Origin: Saccoglossus kowalevskii
Taxonomy: Eukaryota > Hemichordata > Enteropneusta > Harrimaniidae
DNA: 26,198 bases
Reading direction: 5' to 3'
Assembly: GCF_000003605.2 (NCBI RefSeq)
Contig: NW_003120651.1
Span: forward strand, 1-26,198
The notes under the pieces were generated by a model that was not told where the DNA came from, ran no database searches, and worked only from the letters and a program-made list of their open reading frames with translations. Both the position numbers and the translations under genes were made by a program. Position 1 is the stretch's first letter. Each line of letters begins with the position of its first letter. This document shows, one piece after another, positions 1 through 8,512 of this stretch.

Positions 1-946
1 TCATTATCATGACAACCCCCCAGTTAAATTTCGAAAACATTAAGTAAATTTATCGATAATGCCTCATATATTAGCAGAATATCACAACAGCCAACTGAAA
101 AATCGACAACAAACTACATACAAAGTTGCAAAAAGCGATTGCAAAGTTGGTAGTTTCATTCGTGATTTTTACCTGTGATATCATATTAACAAGTCCCATA
201 GTTAAAAGTTCGAAAATATGAATAAATATTTCTGAAAAAGCTGTTAAACTTCCGTAGTGTTACTCCAAGCTTGTCGAGGTCATAGGTCAATTCTAGAATG
301 TACCTGTGCCAGCGATATCGATTTTAAAACATCCAAAAAACATGAAATAGCCGCCAATTCGGCTTAATTTCACATCAGCCATGCGGCTTTGTGGTTAGGT
401 CATCTACGAATGTTTAAATTAAAGCGCAATCGGGCGTGGTTAGTAATTGCATGGGAGACTCCCTGAATAAACGACCTGTTGAATCCATTTTTTTTGATTC
501 ATCACTCATCTATAAAACATATAAAAAAACGATCCTGCATTCTTATTTACAGTGATGTCAATCATTTATAGTGAAAAATCGTAGAATTCTTGTAACCATT
601 TTAATTAATGAAAAGTGTTTTAATTCCTAATAATTTCCAAGGACAAGTTGTTCATGCCGTCGGCACGTAGTGGATTTTAAGCTGTTAACACACCGTGCAA
701 AGTTGTTCAAAGTGAATGCAAAGTTGTACAAAGTTATTGCAAAGTTTGTAGATAAATTTGTATATATGACCTAAGTAGTTGGCATATAAAAACGCGCAGT
801 TGTATGGTCGACATATTAAATAAAAGTTAGTTGAAAGCAGGCTATAGATGTTCTCATGAGCTGAGTGTAAAATGTTAGAAAAAAGTGTGCAAAGTTTGAG
901 AAAACGAAAGAAATGTTGCCGGAGTTGCTTATATATTTAACCTAAG
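1..946 (+). repeat. Satellite unit 1 (946 bp), mixed type
   Basis: This is the first unit in the window and begins in mid-array. It has a perfect DR1 motif at 277-289 and the donor-less variant GAGCTGAG near 859. Its TATAAAAA variant at 786-793 and the following ATGGTCGACATATT are shared only with unit 26, about 23 kb away. The TAATAATTTCCAAGG variant near 630 is shared only with unit 2. Confidence 0.97.
400..495 (+). pseudogene. 5S rRNA-derived segment, copy 1
   Basis: The C-box reads TTAGTAATTGCATGGGAGAC, with one base changed from the usual TAGTACTTGC. The upstream TCATCTACG differs from the usual TCACCGACG. The stretch ends in eight T (488-495). Confidence 0.72.
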
Positions 947-949
947 TCA

Positions 950-961
950 TTGTCATGACAA
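950..961. repeat. 12-base palindrome TTGTCATGACAA
   Basis: A perfect self-complementary 12-mer at the chosen start of the unit. Type A units with TGACACCC keep only the inner ten bases. Palindromes in satellites can bind dimeric proteins or form cruciforms; nothing here shows which. Other short palindromes in each unit are CGATATCG, TGATATCA and CTCATGAG. Confidence 0.6.
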
Positions 962-1064
962 CCCCAGTTAAATTTCGAAAACATTAAGTAAATGCATCGA
1001 TAATGCCTCATATATAAGCAGAATATCACAACAGACATCTGAAAAATCGACAACAAACTACATA

Positions 1065-1097
1065 CAAAGTTGCAAAAAACGATTGCAAAGTTGGTAG
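1065..1097 (+). repeat. Smaller CAAAGTT block
   Basis: CAAAGTTGCAAAAAACGATTG-type sequence ending in TTGCAAAGTTGGTAG. The spacer in other units is usually GCAAAAAGCGATTGC, and GCAAAATACGATTGC in units 16, 17 and 19. Confidence 0.7.
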
Positions 1098-1220
1098 TTA
1101 CATTCGTGATTTTTACCTGTGATATCATATTAAAAAGTCCCATAGTTAAAAGTTCGAAAATATGAATAAATATTTCTGAAAAAGCTGTTAAATTTCCGTA
1201 GTGTTACTCCAAGCTTGTAG

Positions 1221-1233
1221 AGGTCATAGGTCA
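1221..1233 (+). promoter_or_regulatory. DR1 motif AGGTCA-T-AGGTCA (recurs in most units)
   Basis: Two perfect AGGTCA hexamers separated by one base form the textbook DR1 site bound by RXR/USP, HNF4 and related nuclear receptors. Perfect copies: 277, 1221, 2168, 3114, 4057, 5005, 5953, 6899, 7845, 8788, 9731, 13500, 15388, 16332, 17269, 18214, 20100, 21593, 22535, 23479, 24420 (each 13 bases). Units 13, 14, 16, 21, 23 and 28 have one changed base and unit 12 has lost the second hexamer. It lies about 120 bases before the 5S-like segment. Binding is an inference from the motif only. Confidence 0.55.
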
Positions 1234-1286
1234 ATTCTTGAATGTACCTGTGCCAGCGATATCGATTTTAAAACATCAAAAAACAT

Positions 1287-1314
1287 GAAATAGCCGCCAA
1301 TTCGGCTTAATTTC
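1287..1314 (+). other. Hairpin AGCCG-CCAATT-CGGCT before the 5S-like segment
   Basis: The five-base stem 1292-1296 / 1303-1307 has a six-base loop. In units with GAAAT before it, the stem extends by five pairs to ATTTC (1287-1291 / 1310-1314) across a two-base bulge. It lies immediately upstream of the start position predicted from 5S promoter geometry. It is kept in most units (349-364 in unit 1). The arm is broken in units 11, 12 and 16. Confidence 0.6.
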
Positions 1315-1342
1315 AAATAATCTATCCAGCTTTGTGGCTAGG

Positions 1343-1438
1343 TCACCGACGAATGTTTAAAATAAAGCTCAATCGGGCGTGGTTAGTACTTGCATGGGAG
1401 ACTCCCTGAATAAACGACCTGTTGAATTTATTTTTTTT
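1343..1438 (+). pseudogene. 5S rRNA-derived segment, copy 2
   Basis: What it is: a remnant of the 3' part of a 5S rRNA gene. The block GGTTAGTACTTGCATGGGAGAC-type (1381-1402) differs at one base from the animal 5S C-box as I recall it. It is preceded by TCGGGC (1373-1378) and an A-box-like AATAAAGC (1361-1368), and followed by CCTG..AATA as in 5S, then eight T (1431-1438) as a Pol III stop. Upstream, TCACCGA (1343-1349) may match the invertebrate 5S sequence before the A-box, with about ten extra bases between. The 5' third of 5S is not recognisable, so it cannot fold as 5S rRNA. It could be a dead 5S copy, the head of a 5S-derived SINE, or a live Pol III promoter. Transcription is inferred, not shown. 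Confidence 0.75.
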
Positions 1439-1453
1439 GTTTCATCACACATC

Positions 1454-1471
1454 TATAAAACATATAAAACA
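1454..1471 (+). promoter_or_regulatory. Tandem TATAAAACA pair
   Basis: Two adjacent copies of TATAAAACA lie about 16 bases after the T-run. Each contains a perfect TATA-box consensus. The pair recurs in every unit except the deleted unit 23 and is among the least changed parts of the repeat. It could be a Pol II TATA element or simply a small duplication in AT-rich DNA. No transcript evidence is available. Confidence 0.4.
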
Positions 1472-1483
1472 ACGATCCTGCAT

Positions 1484-1496
1484 TCTTTTTTTACAG
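1484..1496 (+). other. Pyrimidine tract ending in ACAG, like a 3' splice site
   Basis: TTCTTTTTTTACAG follows the TATA pair and resembles a splice acceptor. It recurs in most units (ending at 2442 in unit 3). In type A units a donor-like GAG|GTGAGT lies about 308 bases further on, which would define an exon-sized interval. This may be coincidence. Confidence 0.3.
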
Positions 1497-1640
1497 TGAT
1501 GTCAATCATTTATAGTGAAAAATCGTAGAATTTATGTAACTATTTTAATTAATGAAAAGTGTTTTAATTCCTAATAATTTCCAAGGACAAGTTGTTCATG
1601 CTGTCGGCACGTAGTGGGTTTTAAGCTGTTAACACACCGT

Positions 1641-1695
1641 TCAAAGATGTTCAAAGTGAATGCAAAGTTGTACAAAGTTATTGCAAAGTTGGTAG
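1641..1695 (+). repeat. Internal CAAAGTT microrepeat block
   Basis: Five copies of a CAAAGTT-like motif lie 9-12 bases apart, ending in TTGCAAAGTTGGTAG (1681-1695). The same 15-base ending closes the smaller block at 1065-1097 (1083-1097), so the two parts of the unit probably arose by internal duplication. Present in every unit except 23, which lacks the larger block. TTCAAAG also matches a TCF/LEF site on the other strand, which may be chance. Confidence 0.75.
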
Positions 1696-1796
1696 ATGTA
1701 TTTTTATATATGACCTAAGTAGTTGGCATATAGAAACGCGCAGTTGTAAAGTCGACAAATTAAATAAAAGTTAGTTGAAAGCAGCCTATAGATGTT

Positions 1797-1844
1797 CTCA
1801 TGAGGTGAGTGTAAAATGTTAGAAACAAGTGTGCAAATTTTTGG
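1797..1844 (+). other. 5' splice-site-like and Sm-site-like pair (type A units)
   Basis: GAG|GTGAGTG (1802-1811) matches the consensus splice donor and lies in a small hairpin CTCAT-GAG-GTGAG (1797-1809). AATTTTTGG (1836-1844), 31 bases after the GT, matches the Sm-protein site of spliceosomal and spliced-leader RNAs. The donor is present in units 2-11 and 19. Other units read GAGCTG, and most of those also have CAAAGTTTGGG in place of the T-tract. No clear 3' stem-loop follows, so I do not call an RNA gene. Confidence 0.3.
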
Positions 1845-1891
1845 GAAAACGAAAGAAATGTTGGCGGAGTTGCTTTTATATTTAACCTAAG

Positions 1892-2837
1892 TCATTGTCA
1901 TGACAACACCACAGTTAAATTTCGGAAACATTAAGTAAATGTATCGATAATGCCTCATATATAAGCAGAAAATCACAACAGCCAACTGAAAAATCGACAA
2001 CAAACTACATACAAAGTTGCAAAAAGCGATTGCAAAGTTGGTAGTTTCATTCGTGATTTTTGCCTGTGATATCATATTAACAAGTCCCATAATTAAATGT
2101 TCGAAAATATGAATAAATATTTCTGAAAAAGCTGTTAAATTACCGTAGTTTTACTCCAAGCTCGTAGAGGTCATAGGTCAATTCTAGAATGAACCTGTAC
2201 CAGCGATGTCGATTTTAAAACATCGAAAAACATGAATTAGCCGCCAATTCGGCTTAATTTCAAATAATCAATGCAGCTTTGTGGTTAGGTCACCGACGAA
2301 TGTTTAAAGTAAAGCGCAATCGGGCGTGGTTAGTACTTGCATGGGAGACTCCCTGAATAAACGACCTTTTGAATTTATTTTTTTTGTTTCATCACACATC
2401 TATAAAACATATAAAACAACGATCCTGCATTCTTTTTTACAGTGATGTCAATCATTTATAGTGAAAAATCGTAGAATTTTTGTAACTATTTTAATTAATG
2501 CAAAGTGTTTTAATTCCTTCTAATTTTCAAGGACAAGTTGTTCATGCCGTCGGCACTTAGTGGGTTTTAAGCTGTTAACACACCGTGCAAAGATGTTCAA
2601 AGTGAATGCAAATTTGTACAAAGTTATTGAAAAGTTGGTAGATGTATTTTTATATATGACCTAAGTAGTTGGCATATAGAAACGCGCAGTTGTAAAGTCG
2701 ACAAATTAAATAAAAGTTAGTTGAAAGCAGCCTATAGATGTTCTCATGAGGTGAGTGTAAAATGTTAGAAACAAGTGTGCAAATTTTTGGGAAAACGAAA
2801 GAAATGTTGGCGGAGTTGCTTTTATATTTAACCTAAG
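1892..2837 (+). repeat. Satellite unit 3 (946 bp), type A
   Basis: Closest to unit 5. The two share TTTGCCTGTG, AACCTGTACCAGCGATGTCG, CATCGAAAAACATGAA and the GCAGAAAATC variant, although unit 4 lies between them. DR1 is perfect at 2168-2180. The donor-like site is at 2748-2756 and the Sm-like AATTTTTGG at 2782-2790. Confidence 0.97.
2290..2385 (+). pseudogene. 5S rRNA-derived segment, copy 3
   Basis: Best-preserved form: A-box-like AAGTAAAGCGC with TCGGG (2307-2324), intact C-box (2328-2349) and eight T (2378-2385). By 5S geometry the start would fall about 49 bases before the A-box, near 2259, just after the AGCCG hairpin. Confidence 0.76.
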
Positions 2838-3779
2838 TCATTGTCATGACACCCCCGCAGTTAAATTTCGATTACATTAAGTAGATGTATCGATAATGCC
2901 TTATATATAGGCAGAATATCACAACAGCCAACTGAAAAATCGACAACAAACTACATACAAAGTTGCAAAAAGCGATTGCAAAGTTGGTAGTTTCCTTCGT
3001 GATTTTTACCTTTGAAATCATATTAACAAGTCCGACAATTAAATGTTCGAAAATATGAATAAATATTTCTGAAAAAGCTGTTAAATTACCGTAGTTTTAC
3101 TCCAAGCTTGTAGAGGTCATAGGTCAATTCTAGAATGTACCTGTGCCAGCGATATCGATTTTAAAACATCCAAAAACATAAAACAGCCGCCAATTCGGCT
3201 TAATTTCAAATAATCTATGCAGCTTTGTGGTTAGGTCACCTACGAATGTTTAAAGTAAAGCGCAATTGGGCGTGGTTAGTACTTGCATGGAGACTCACTG
3301 AATAAACGACCTGTTAAATTTTTTTTGTTTCATCACACATCTATAAAACATATAAAACAACGATCCTGCATTCTTTTTTTACAGTGATGTCATTCATTTA
3401 TAGAGAAAAATCGTAGAATTTTTGTAACTATTTTAATTATTGAAAAGTGTTTTAATTCCTTCTAATTTTCAAGGATAAGTTGTTCATGCCGTCGGCACTT
3501 AGTGGGTTTTAAGCTGTTAACACACCGTGCAAAGATGTTCAAAGTGAATGCAAAGTTGTACAAAGTTATTGCAAAGTTGGTAGATGTATTTTTATATATG
3601 ACCTAAGTAGTTGGCATATAGAAACGCGCAGTTGTAAAGTCGACAAATTAAATAAAAGTTAGTTGAAAGCAGCCTATAGATGTTCTCATGAGGTGAGTGT
3701 AAAATGTTAGAAACAAGTGTGCAAATTTTTGGGAAAACGAAAGAAATGTTGGCGGAGTAGCTTTTATATTTAACCTAAG
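2838..3779 (+). repeat. Satellite unit 4 (942 bp), type A
   Basis: Its first 90 bases carry GATTACATTAAGTAGATG and CCTTATATATAGGC, which recur in unit 11 rather than in the neighbouring units. DR1 is at 3114-3126. The 5S-like segment has lost one G in the GGGAG part of its C-box and the TTA before the T-run. Confidence 0.97.
3236..3326 (+). pseudogene. 5S rRNA-derived segment, copy 4
   Basis: The C-box has lost one G (CATGGAGACTCACTG) and TCGGGC is TTGGGC. Eight T follow (3319-3326) without the usual TTA spacer. Confidence 0.72.
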
Positions 3780-4728
3780 TTATTGTCATGACAACACCAC
3801 AGTTAAATTTTGGAAACATTAAGTAAATGTATCGATAATGCCTCATATATAAGCAGAAAATCACAACAGCCAACTGAAAAATCGACAACAAACTACATAC
3901 AAAGTTGCAAAAAGCGATTGCAAAGTTGGTAGTTTCATTCGTGATTTTTGCCTGTGATATCATATTAACAAGTCCCATAATTAAATGTTCGAAAATATGA
4001 ATAAATATTTTCTGAAAAAGCTGTTAAATTACCGTAGTTTTACTACAAGCTCGTAGAGGTCATAGGTCAATTCTAGAATGAACCTGTACCAGCGATGTCG
4101 ATTTTAAAACATCGAAAAACATGAATTTAGCCGCCAATTCGGCTTAATTTCAAATAATCAATGCAGCTTTGTGGTTAGGTCACCGAAGAATGTTTAAAGT
4201 AAAGCGCAATCGGGCGTGGTTAGTACTTGCATGGGAGACTCCCTGAATAAACGACCTTTTGAATTTATTTTTTTTTGTTTCATCACACATATATAAAACA
4301 TATAAAACAACGATCCTGCATTCTTTTTTACAGTGATGTCAATCATTTATAGTGAAAAATCGAAGAATTTTTGTAACTATTTTAATTAATGCAAAGTGTT
4401 TTAATTCCTTCTAATTTTCAAGGACAAGTTGTTCATGCCGTCGGCACCTAGTGGGTTTTAAGCTGTTAACACACCGTGTAAAGTTGTTCAAAGTGAATGC
4501 AAAGTTGTACAAAGTTATTGCAAAGTTGGTAGATGTATTTGTATATATGACCTAAGTAGTTGGCATATAGAAACGCGCAGTTGTAAAGTCGACAAATTAA
4601 ATAAAAGTTAGTTGAAAGCAGCCTATAGATGTTCTCATGAGGTGAGTGTAAAATGTTAGAAACAAGTGTGCAAATTTTTGGGAAAACGAAAGAAATGTTG
4701 GCGGAGTTGCTTTTATATTTAACCAAAG
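3780..4728 (+). repeat. Satellite unit 5 (949 bp), type A
   Basis: The front resembles unit 3. From about 4440 onward (GTGTAAAGTTGTTC) it joins the near-identical group of units 5-8. DR1 is at 4057-4069, the T-run is nine T (4268-4276), and the donor-like site is at 4639-4646. Confidence 0.97.
4180..4276 (+). pseudogene. 5S rRNA-derived segment, copy 5
   Basis: Intact C-box. CACCGAAGAA replaces CACCGACGAA. Nine T (4268-4276). Confidence 0.74.
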
Positions 4729-5674
4729 TCATTGTCATGACACCCCCGCAGTTAAATTTCGAAAACATTAAGTAAATGTATCGATAATGCCTAATATATA
4801 AGCATAATATCACAACAGCCAAATGAAAAATCGACAACAAACTACATACAAAGTTGCAAAAAGCGATTGCAAAGTTGGTAGTTTCATTCGTGATTTTTAC
4901 CTGTGATATCATATTAACAAGTCCCATAATTAAATGTTCGAAAATATGAATAAATATTTCTGAAAAAGCTGTTAAATTACCGTAGTTTTACTCCAAGCTT
5001 GTAGAGGTCATAGGTCAATTCTACAATGTACCTGTGCCAGCGATATCGATTTTAAAACATCCAAAAACATGAAATAGCCGCCAAGTCGGCTTAATTTAAA
5101 ATAATCCATGCACCTTTGTGGTTAGGTCACCGACGAATGTTTAAAGTAAAGTGCAATGGGGCGTGGTTAGTACTTGCATGGGAGACTCCCTGAATAAACG
5201 ACCTTTTGAATTTATTTTTTTTGTTTCATCACACATCTATAAAACATATAAAACAACGATCCTGCATTCTTTTTTACAGTGATGTCAATCATTTATAGTG
5301 AAAAATCGTAGAATTTTTGTAACTATTTTAATTAATGCAAAGTGTTTTAATTCCTTCTAATTTTCAAGGACAAGTTGTTCATGCCGTCGGCACCTAGTGG
5401 GTTTTAAGCTGTTAACACACCGTGTAAAGTTGTTCAAAGTGAATGCAAAGTTGTACAAAGTTATTGCAAAGTTGGTAGATGTATTTGTATATATGACCTA
5501 AGTAGTTGGCATATAGAAACGCGCAGTTGTAAAGTCGACAAATTAAATAAAAGTTAGTTGAAAGCAGCCTATAGATGTTCTCATGAGGTGAGTGTAAAAT
5601 GTTAGAAACAAGTGTGCACATTTTTGGGAAAACGAAAGAAATGTTGGCGGAGTTGCTTTTATATTTAACCAAAG
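4729..5674 (+). repeat. Satellite unit 6 (946 bp), type A
   Basis: Part of the homogeneous run of units 6-8, marked by CCTAATATATA, GCATAATATC, CCAAGTCGGC and GCACCTTTGTGG. DR1 is at 5005-5017. The Sm-like tract is altered to CACATTTTTGGG near 5617. The base just before the unit start (AACCAAAG for AACCTAAG, position 4725) removes a minus-strand stop codon. Confidence 0.97.
5127..5222 (+). pseudogene. 5S rRNA-derived segment, copy 6
   Basis: Intact C-box. TCGGGC is changed to TGGGGC at 5158. Eight T (5215-5222). Confidence 0.74.
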
Positions 5675-6622
5675 TCATTGTCATGACACCCCCGCAGTTA
5701 AATTTCGAAAACATTAAGTAAATGTATCGATAATGCCTAATATATATTAGCATAATATCACAACAGCCAACTGAAAAATCGACAACAAACTACATACAAA
5801 GTTGCAAAAAGCGATTGCAAAGTTGGTAGTTTCATTCGTGATTTTTACCTGTGATATCATATTAACAAGTCCCATAATTAAATGTTCGAAAATATGAATA
5901 AATATTTCTGAAAAAGCTGTTAAATTACCGTAGTTTTACTCCAAGCTTGTAGAGGTCATAGGTCAATTCTACAATGTACCTGTGCCAGCGATATCGATTT
6001 TAAAACATCCAAAAAAATTAAATAGCCGCCAAGTCGGCTTAATTTTAAATAATGCATGCACCTTTGTGGTTAGGTCACCGGCGAATGTTTAAAGTAAAGT
6101 GCAATCGGGCGTGGTTAGTACTTGCATGGGAGACTCCCTGAATAAACGACCTTTTGAATTTATTTTTTTTGTTTCATCACACATCTATAAAACATATAAA
6201 ACAACGATCCTGCATTCTTTTTTACAGTGATGTCAATCATTTATAGTGAAAAATCGTAGAATTTTTGTAACTATTTTAATTAATGCAAAGTGTTTTAATT
6301 CCTTCTAATTTTCCAGGACAAGTTGTTCATGCCGTCGGCACCTAGTGGGTTTTAAGCTGTTAACACACCGTGTAAAGTTGTTCAAAGTGAATGCAAAGTT
6401 GTACAAAGTTATTGCAAAGTTGGTAGATGTATTTGTATATATGACCTAAGTAGTTGGCATATAGAAACGCGCAGTTGTAAAGTCGACAAATTAAATAAAA
6501 GTTAGTTGAAAGCAGCCTATAGATGTTCTCATGAGGTGAGTGTAAAATGTTAGAAACAAGTGTGCAAATTTTTGGGAAAACGAAAGAAATGTTGGCGGAG
6601 TTGCTTTTATATTTAACCAAAG
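5675..6622 (+). repeat. Satellite unit 7 (948 bp), type A
   Basis: Nearly identical to units 6 and 8. It differs by a short insertion that makes ATATATATTAGC near 5740-5752 and by AAAAAAATTAAATAGCC near 6010. DR1 is at 5953-5965, the donor-like site is in 6533-6541, and the Sm-like tract follows near 6567. Confidence 0.97.
6075..6170 (+). pseudogene. 5S rRNA-derived segment, copy 7
   Basis: Intact C-box and TCGGGC. The upstream part reads CACCGGCGAA. Eight T (6163-6170). Confidence 0.74.
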
Positions 6623-7568
6623 TCATTGTCATAACACCCCCGCAGTTAAATTTCGAAAACATTAAGTAAATGTATCGATAATGCCTAATATATAAGCATA
6701 ATATCACAACAGCCAACTGAAAAATCGACAACAAACTACATACAAAGTTGCAAAAAGCGATTGCAAAGTTGGTAGTTTCATTCGTGATTTTTACCTGTGA
6801 TATCATATTAACAAGTCCCATAATTAAATGTTCGAAAATATGAATAAATATTTCTGAAAAAGCTGTTAAATTACCGTAGTTTTACTCCAAGCTTGTAGAG
6901 GTCATAGGTCAATTCTACAATGTACCTGTGCCAGCGATATCGATTTTAAAACATCCAAAAACATGAAATAGCCGCCAAGTCGGCTTAATTTAAAATAATC
7001 CATGCACCTTTGTGGTTAGGTCACCGGCGAATGTTTAAAGTAAAGTGCAATGGGGCGTGGTTAGTACTTGCATGGGAGACTCCCTGAATAAACGACCTTT
7101 TGAATTTATTTTTTTTGTTTCATCACACATCTATAAAACATATAAAACAACGATCCTGCATTCTTTTTTACAGTGATGTCAATCATTTATAGTGAAAAAT
7201 CGTAGAATTTTTGTAACTATTTTAATTAATGCAAAGTGTTTTAATTCCTTCTAATTTTCAAGGACAAGTTGTTCATGCCGTCGGCACCTAGTGGGTTTTA
7301 AGCTGTTAACACACCGTGTAAAGTTGTTCAAAGTGAATGCAAAGTTGTACAAAGTTATTGCAAAGTTGGTAGATGTATTTGTATATATGACCTAAGTAGT
7401 TGGCATATAGAAACGCGCAGTTGTAAAGTCGACAAATTAAATAAAAGTTAGTTGAAAGCAGCCTATAGATGTTCTCATGAGGTGAGTGTAAAATGTTAGA
7501 AACAAGTGTGCAAATTTTTGGGAAAACGAAAGAAATGTTGGCGGAGTTGCTTTTATATTTAACCTAAG
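6623..7568 (+). repeat. Satellite unit 8 (946 bp), type A
   Basis: Last member of the near-identical 6-8 group. DR1 is at 6899-6911. The donor-like site is at 7479-7486 and AATTTTTGG begins near 7512. The group's similarity ends around 7560, where unit 9 takes different variants. Confidence 0.97.
7021..7116 (+). pseudogene. 5S rRNA-derived segment, copy 8
   Basis: Intact C-box with TGGGGC at 7051-7056 as in copy 6, and CACCGGCGAA as in copy 7. Eight T (7109-7116). Confidence 0.74.
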
Positions 7569-8512
7569 TCAATGTCATGACACCCCCGCAGTTAAATTTT
7601 GAAAACATTAAGTAAATGTATCGATAATGCCTCATATATAAGCAGAATATCACAACAGCCAACTGAAAAATCGACAACAAACTACATACAATGTTGCAAA
7701 AAGCGATTGCAAAGTTGGTAGTTTAATTCGTGATTTTTACCTGTGATATCATATTAGCAAGTCCCATAGTTAAAAGTTCGAAAATATAAATAAATATTTC
7801 TGAAAAAGCTGTTAAATTACCGGAGTGTTACTCCAAGCTTGTAGAGGTCATAGGTCAATTATAGAATGTACCTGTGTCAGCTATATCGATTTCAAAACAT
7901 CCAAAACATGAAATAGCCGCCAATTCGGCTTAATTTCAAATAATCAATGCAGCTTTGTGGTTAGGTCACTGACGAATGTTTAAAGTAAAGCGCAATCGGG
8001 CTTGGTTAGTACTTGCATGGGAGACTCCCTGAATAAACGACCTTTTGAATTTATTTTTTTGTTTCATCACACATCTATAAAACATATAAAACAACGATCC
8101 TGCATTCTTTTTTACTGTGATGTCAATCATTTATAGTGAAAAATCGTAGAATTTTTGTAACTATTTTAATTAAAGAAAAGTGTTCTAATTCCTTCTAATT
8201 TTCAAGGACAAGTTGTTCATGCCGTCGGCACGTAGTGGGTATTAAGCTGTTAACACACCGTGCAAAGTTGTTCAAAGTAAATGCAAAGTTGTACAAAGTT
8301 AATGCAAAGTTGGTAGATGTATTTGTATATATGACCTAAGTAGTTGGCATATATAAACGCGTAGTTGTAAAGTCGACAAATTAAATAAAAGTTAGTTGAA
8401 AGCAGCCTATAGATGTTCTCATGAGGTGAGTGAAAAATGTTAGAAACAAGTGTGCAAATTTTTGGGAAAACGAAAGAAATGTTGGCGGAGTTGCTTTTAT
8501 ATTTAACCTAAG
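7569..8512 (+). repeat. Satellite unit 9 (944 bp), type A
   Basis: Shares GTCAGCTATATCGATTTC and a shortened CATCCAAAACATG with unit 10. Both also have GGGCTTGG in the 5S-like segment instead of GGGCGTGG. DR1 is at 7845-7857 and the donor-like site is in 8423-8431. Confidence 0.97.
7966..8060 (+). pseudogene. 5S rRNA-derived segment, copy 9
   Basis: GGGCTTGGTTAG replaces GGGCGTGG, one base nearer to the 5S form GGGCCTGG at the adjacent position. Intact C-box. Seven T (8054-8060). Confidence 0.74.

Larger units (their letters stand above)
947..1891 (+). repeat. Satellite unit 2 (945 bp), type A, used as the guide unit
   Basis: The unit carries every recurring element: palindrome 950-961, CAAAGTT blocks 1065-1097 and 1641-1695, DR1 1221-1233, hairpin 1287-1314, 5S-like segment 1343-1438, TATA pair 1454-1471, donor-like GAGGTGAGT at 1802-1810 and AATTTTTGG at 1836-1844. 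Its front half resembles unit 1 and its back half resembles units 3-5, so it spans a subfamily border. Confidence 0.97.

Noticed and set aside
1343..1438. A functional 5S rRNA gene
   Set aside because: Only the 3' part resembles 5S. The 5' third, needed to close the molecule's basal stem, is not recognisable, and spacing before the A-box is altered by about ten bases.
1430..1500. tRNA-type A and B boxes
   Set aside because: No GGTTCRANNCC-type B-box was found; the Pol III resemblance is to 5S and not to tRNA.
1797..1844. A confirmed spliced-leader or snRNA gene
   Set aside because: The donor and Sm-like sites are present in only 11 units, no clear 3' stem-loop follows, and no promoter element could be verified.
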